Of a DNA stretch of 64,000 nucleotides, positions 63,704-64,000 are shown piece by piece. The stretch is from NCBI GenBank assembly GCA_937773605.1, contig CALJVP010000013.1, positions 1 through 64,000 on the forward strand, given 5' to 3'. The notes beneath the pieces are model-generated. The model did no database searches and was not told where the DNA came from. It saw only the letters and a list, made by a program, of their open reading frames with translations. The number at the start of each line of letters is the position of its first letter. Position 1 is the stretch's first letter. The DNA is from an uncultured SAR86 cluster bacterium (lineage in GTDB: Bacteria; Pseudomonadota; Gammaproteobacteria; Magnimaribacterales; Magnimaribacteraceae). The position numbers were made by a program, and so were the translations under genes.

Positions 63704-64000
63704 CTATATTCTGACTTTAAGCTCAGATATACCAGCTAAAAAATTAGAAGGGATCCTGACGGGATCTTCAACATACTTAATGTCCGGAAACCGTAAAAGC
63801 AATTCTTCAAATAATACTCTTATCTGCATATGTCCTAATCTATTTCCAAGGCATAAATGCTCTCCTGCTCCAAAGGCTAGATGTTTTTTAGCGTTAGGCC
63901 TGTCTACCTGAAATAAATGGCCATCTTCAAAGACATCTTCATCTCTGTTTGCAGAGCCGTACCACATAACTACTTTGTCTCCCTTTTTTATGTCTTGGCC
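63704..64000 (-). CDS. cytochrome P450, C-terminal part (cut by window end)
   Basis: Only the 3' end, about 98 codons, lies in the window and the gene continues past 64000. It contains the meander ANRDEDVFEDG and the haem-binding signature FGAGEHLCLGNRLG with the axial Cys, then the C-terminal FEELLLRFPDIKYVEDP. DIKKGDKVVMWYGSANRDE is the preceding conserved part. A soluble bacterial-type monooxygenase. Substrate cannot be said. Probably cotranscribed with the next genes (2-5 nt gaps). Confidence 0.9.
   Translation of the reverse strand, partial: GQDIKKGDKVVMWYGSANRDEDVFEDGHLFQVDRPNAKKHLAFGAGEHLCLGNRLGHMQIRVLFEELLLRFPDIKYVEDPVRIPSNFLAGISELKVRI

Overview
The window is a dense, AT-rich, gene-packed stretch of a bacterial chromosome with very short or overlapping intergenic spaces. 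The gene content (bamD, lptE, leuS-lptE-holA, aroQ-accB-accC, mrdA-rodA-mltB, parE-parC, fused DppDF/YejF-type ATPase) is that of a gammaproteobacterium. Small intergenic gaps, few clear Shine-Dalgarno sites, and many acyl-CoA, hydrolase and P450 genes fit a streamlined marine oligotroph such as the SAR86 group; that taxonomic placement is inference. No phage, transposon, CRISPR array or rRNA gene is seen.

Layout. 1-7.7 kb (minus): tRNA-Ile(GAU), pssA, the branched-chain operon ilvB-ilvN-ilvC preceded by a Leu/Ile-rich candidate leader peptide, then a glycerate kinase/tartronate-semialdehyde reductase pair, pgeF and rluD; bamD is divergent. 8.9-14.5 kb (minus): two paralogous CBM9/DUF5916 outer-membrane proteins in tandem (one broken by two single-base insertions), a DUF4399 protein and a flavin reductase. 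14.6-20.9 kb: rsmD, then rho, trxA, ilvD, a fused peptide-ABC ATPase and a PCu(A)C copper-chaperone lipoprotein on minus. 20.9-27.7 kb (plus): a stand-alone DsbD N-terminal domain, then aroQ-accB-accC-leuS-lptE-holA. 27.7-36.5 kb (minus): proA-nadD-rsfS-rlmH-mrdA-rodA-mltB-dacA-dat, a cell-elongation and peptidoglycan block in which MltB carries an inserted LysM.

36.6-42.8 kb (plus) is the most distinctive accessory block: DedA protein, an MDR dehydrogenase, two tandem alpha/beta hydrolases (one cytosolic, one exported), a carotenoid-cleavage/lignostilbene-type dioxygenase and a CurA/PTGR-type NADPH enone reductase, all closely spaced. It reads as a pathway for oxidative cleavage and reduction of an unsaturated substrate. 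42.8-51.9 kb: Lon-substrate-binding-domain protein, M19 dipeptidase, mpl, a PPi-type phosphofructokinase, a saccharopine-dehydrogenase-like enoyl reductase, a thioesterase, a family III CoA-transferase, and an acyl-CoA dehydrogenase lacking the usual catalytic Glu. 51.9-59.8 kb: argD, an aldo/keto reductase, a hotdog thioesterase, a triple-module PTPS/QueD-like protein, parC and parE. 59.8-64 kb: a propeller lipoprotein, then on minus a P450 (cut by the window end), a CrtC/AttH-like protein, an ACAD10/LvaA-type kinase and a frameshifted small gene in the position where LvaA-type kinases carry a partner.

No gene-free stretch exceeds 300 bases; the longest is 60864-61091, AT-rich, with a promoter-like element and a doubtful 39-codon ORF.
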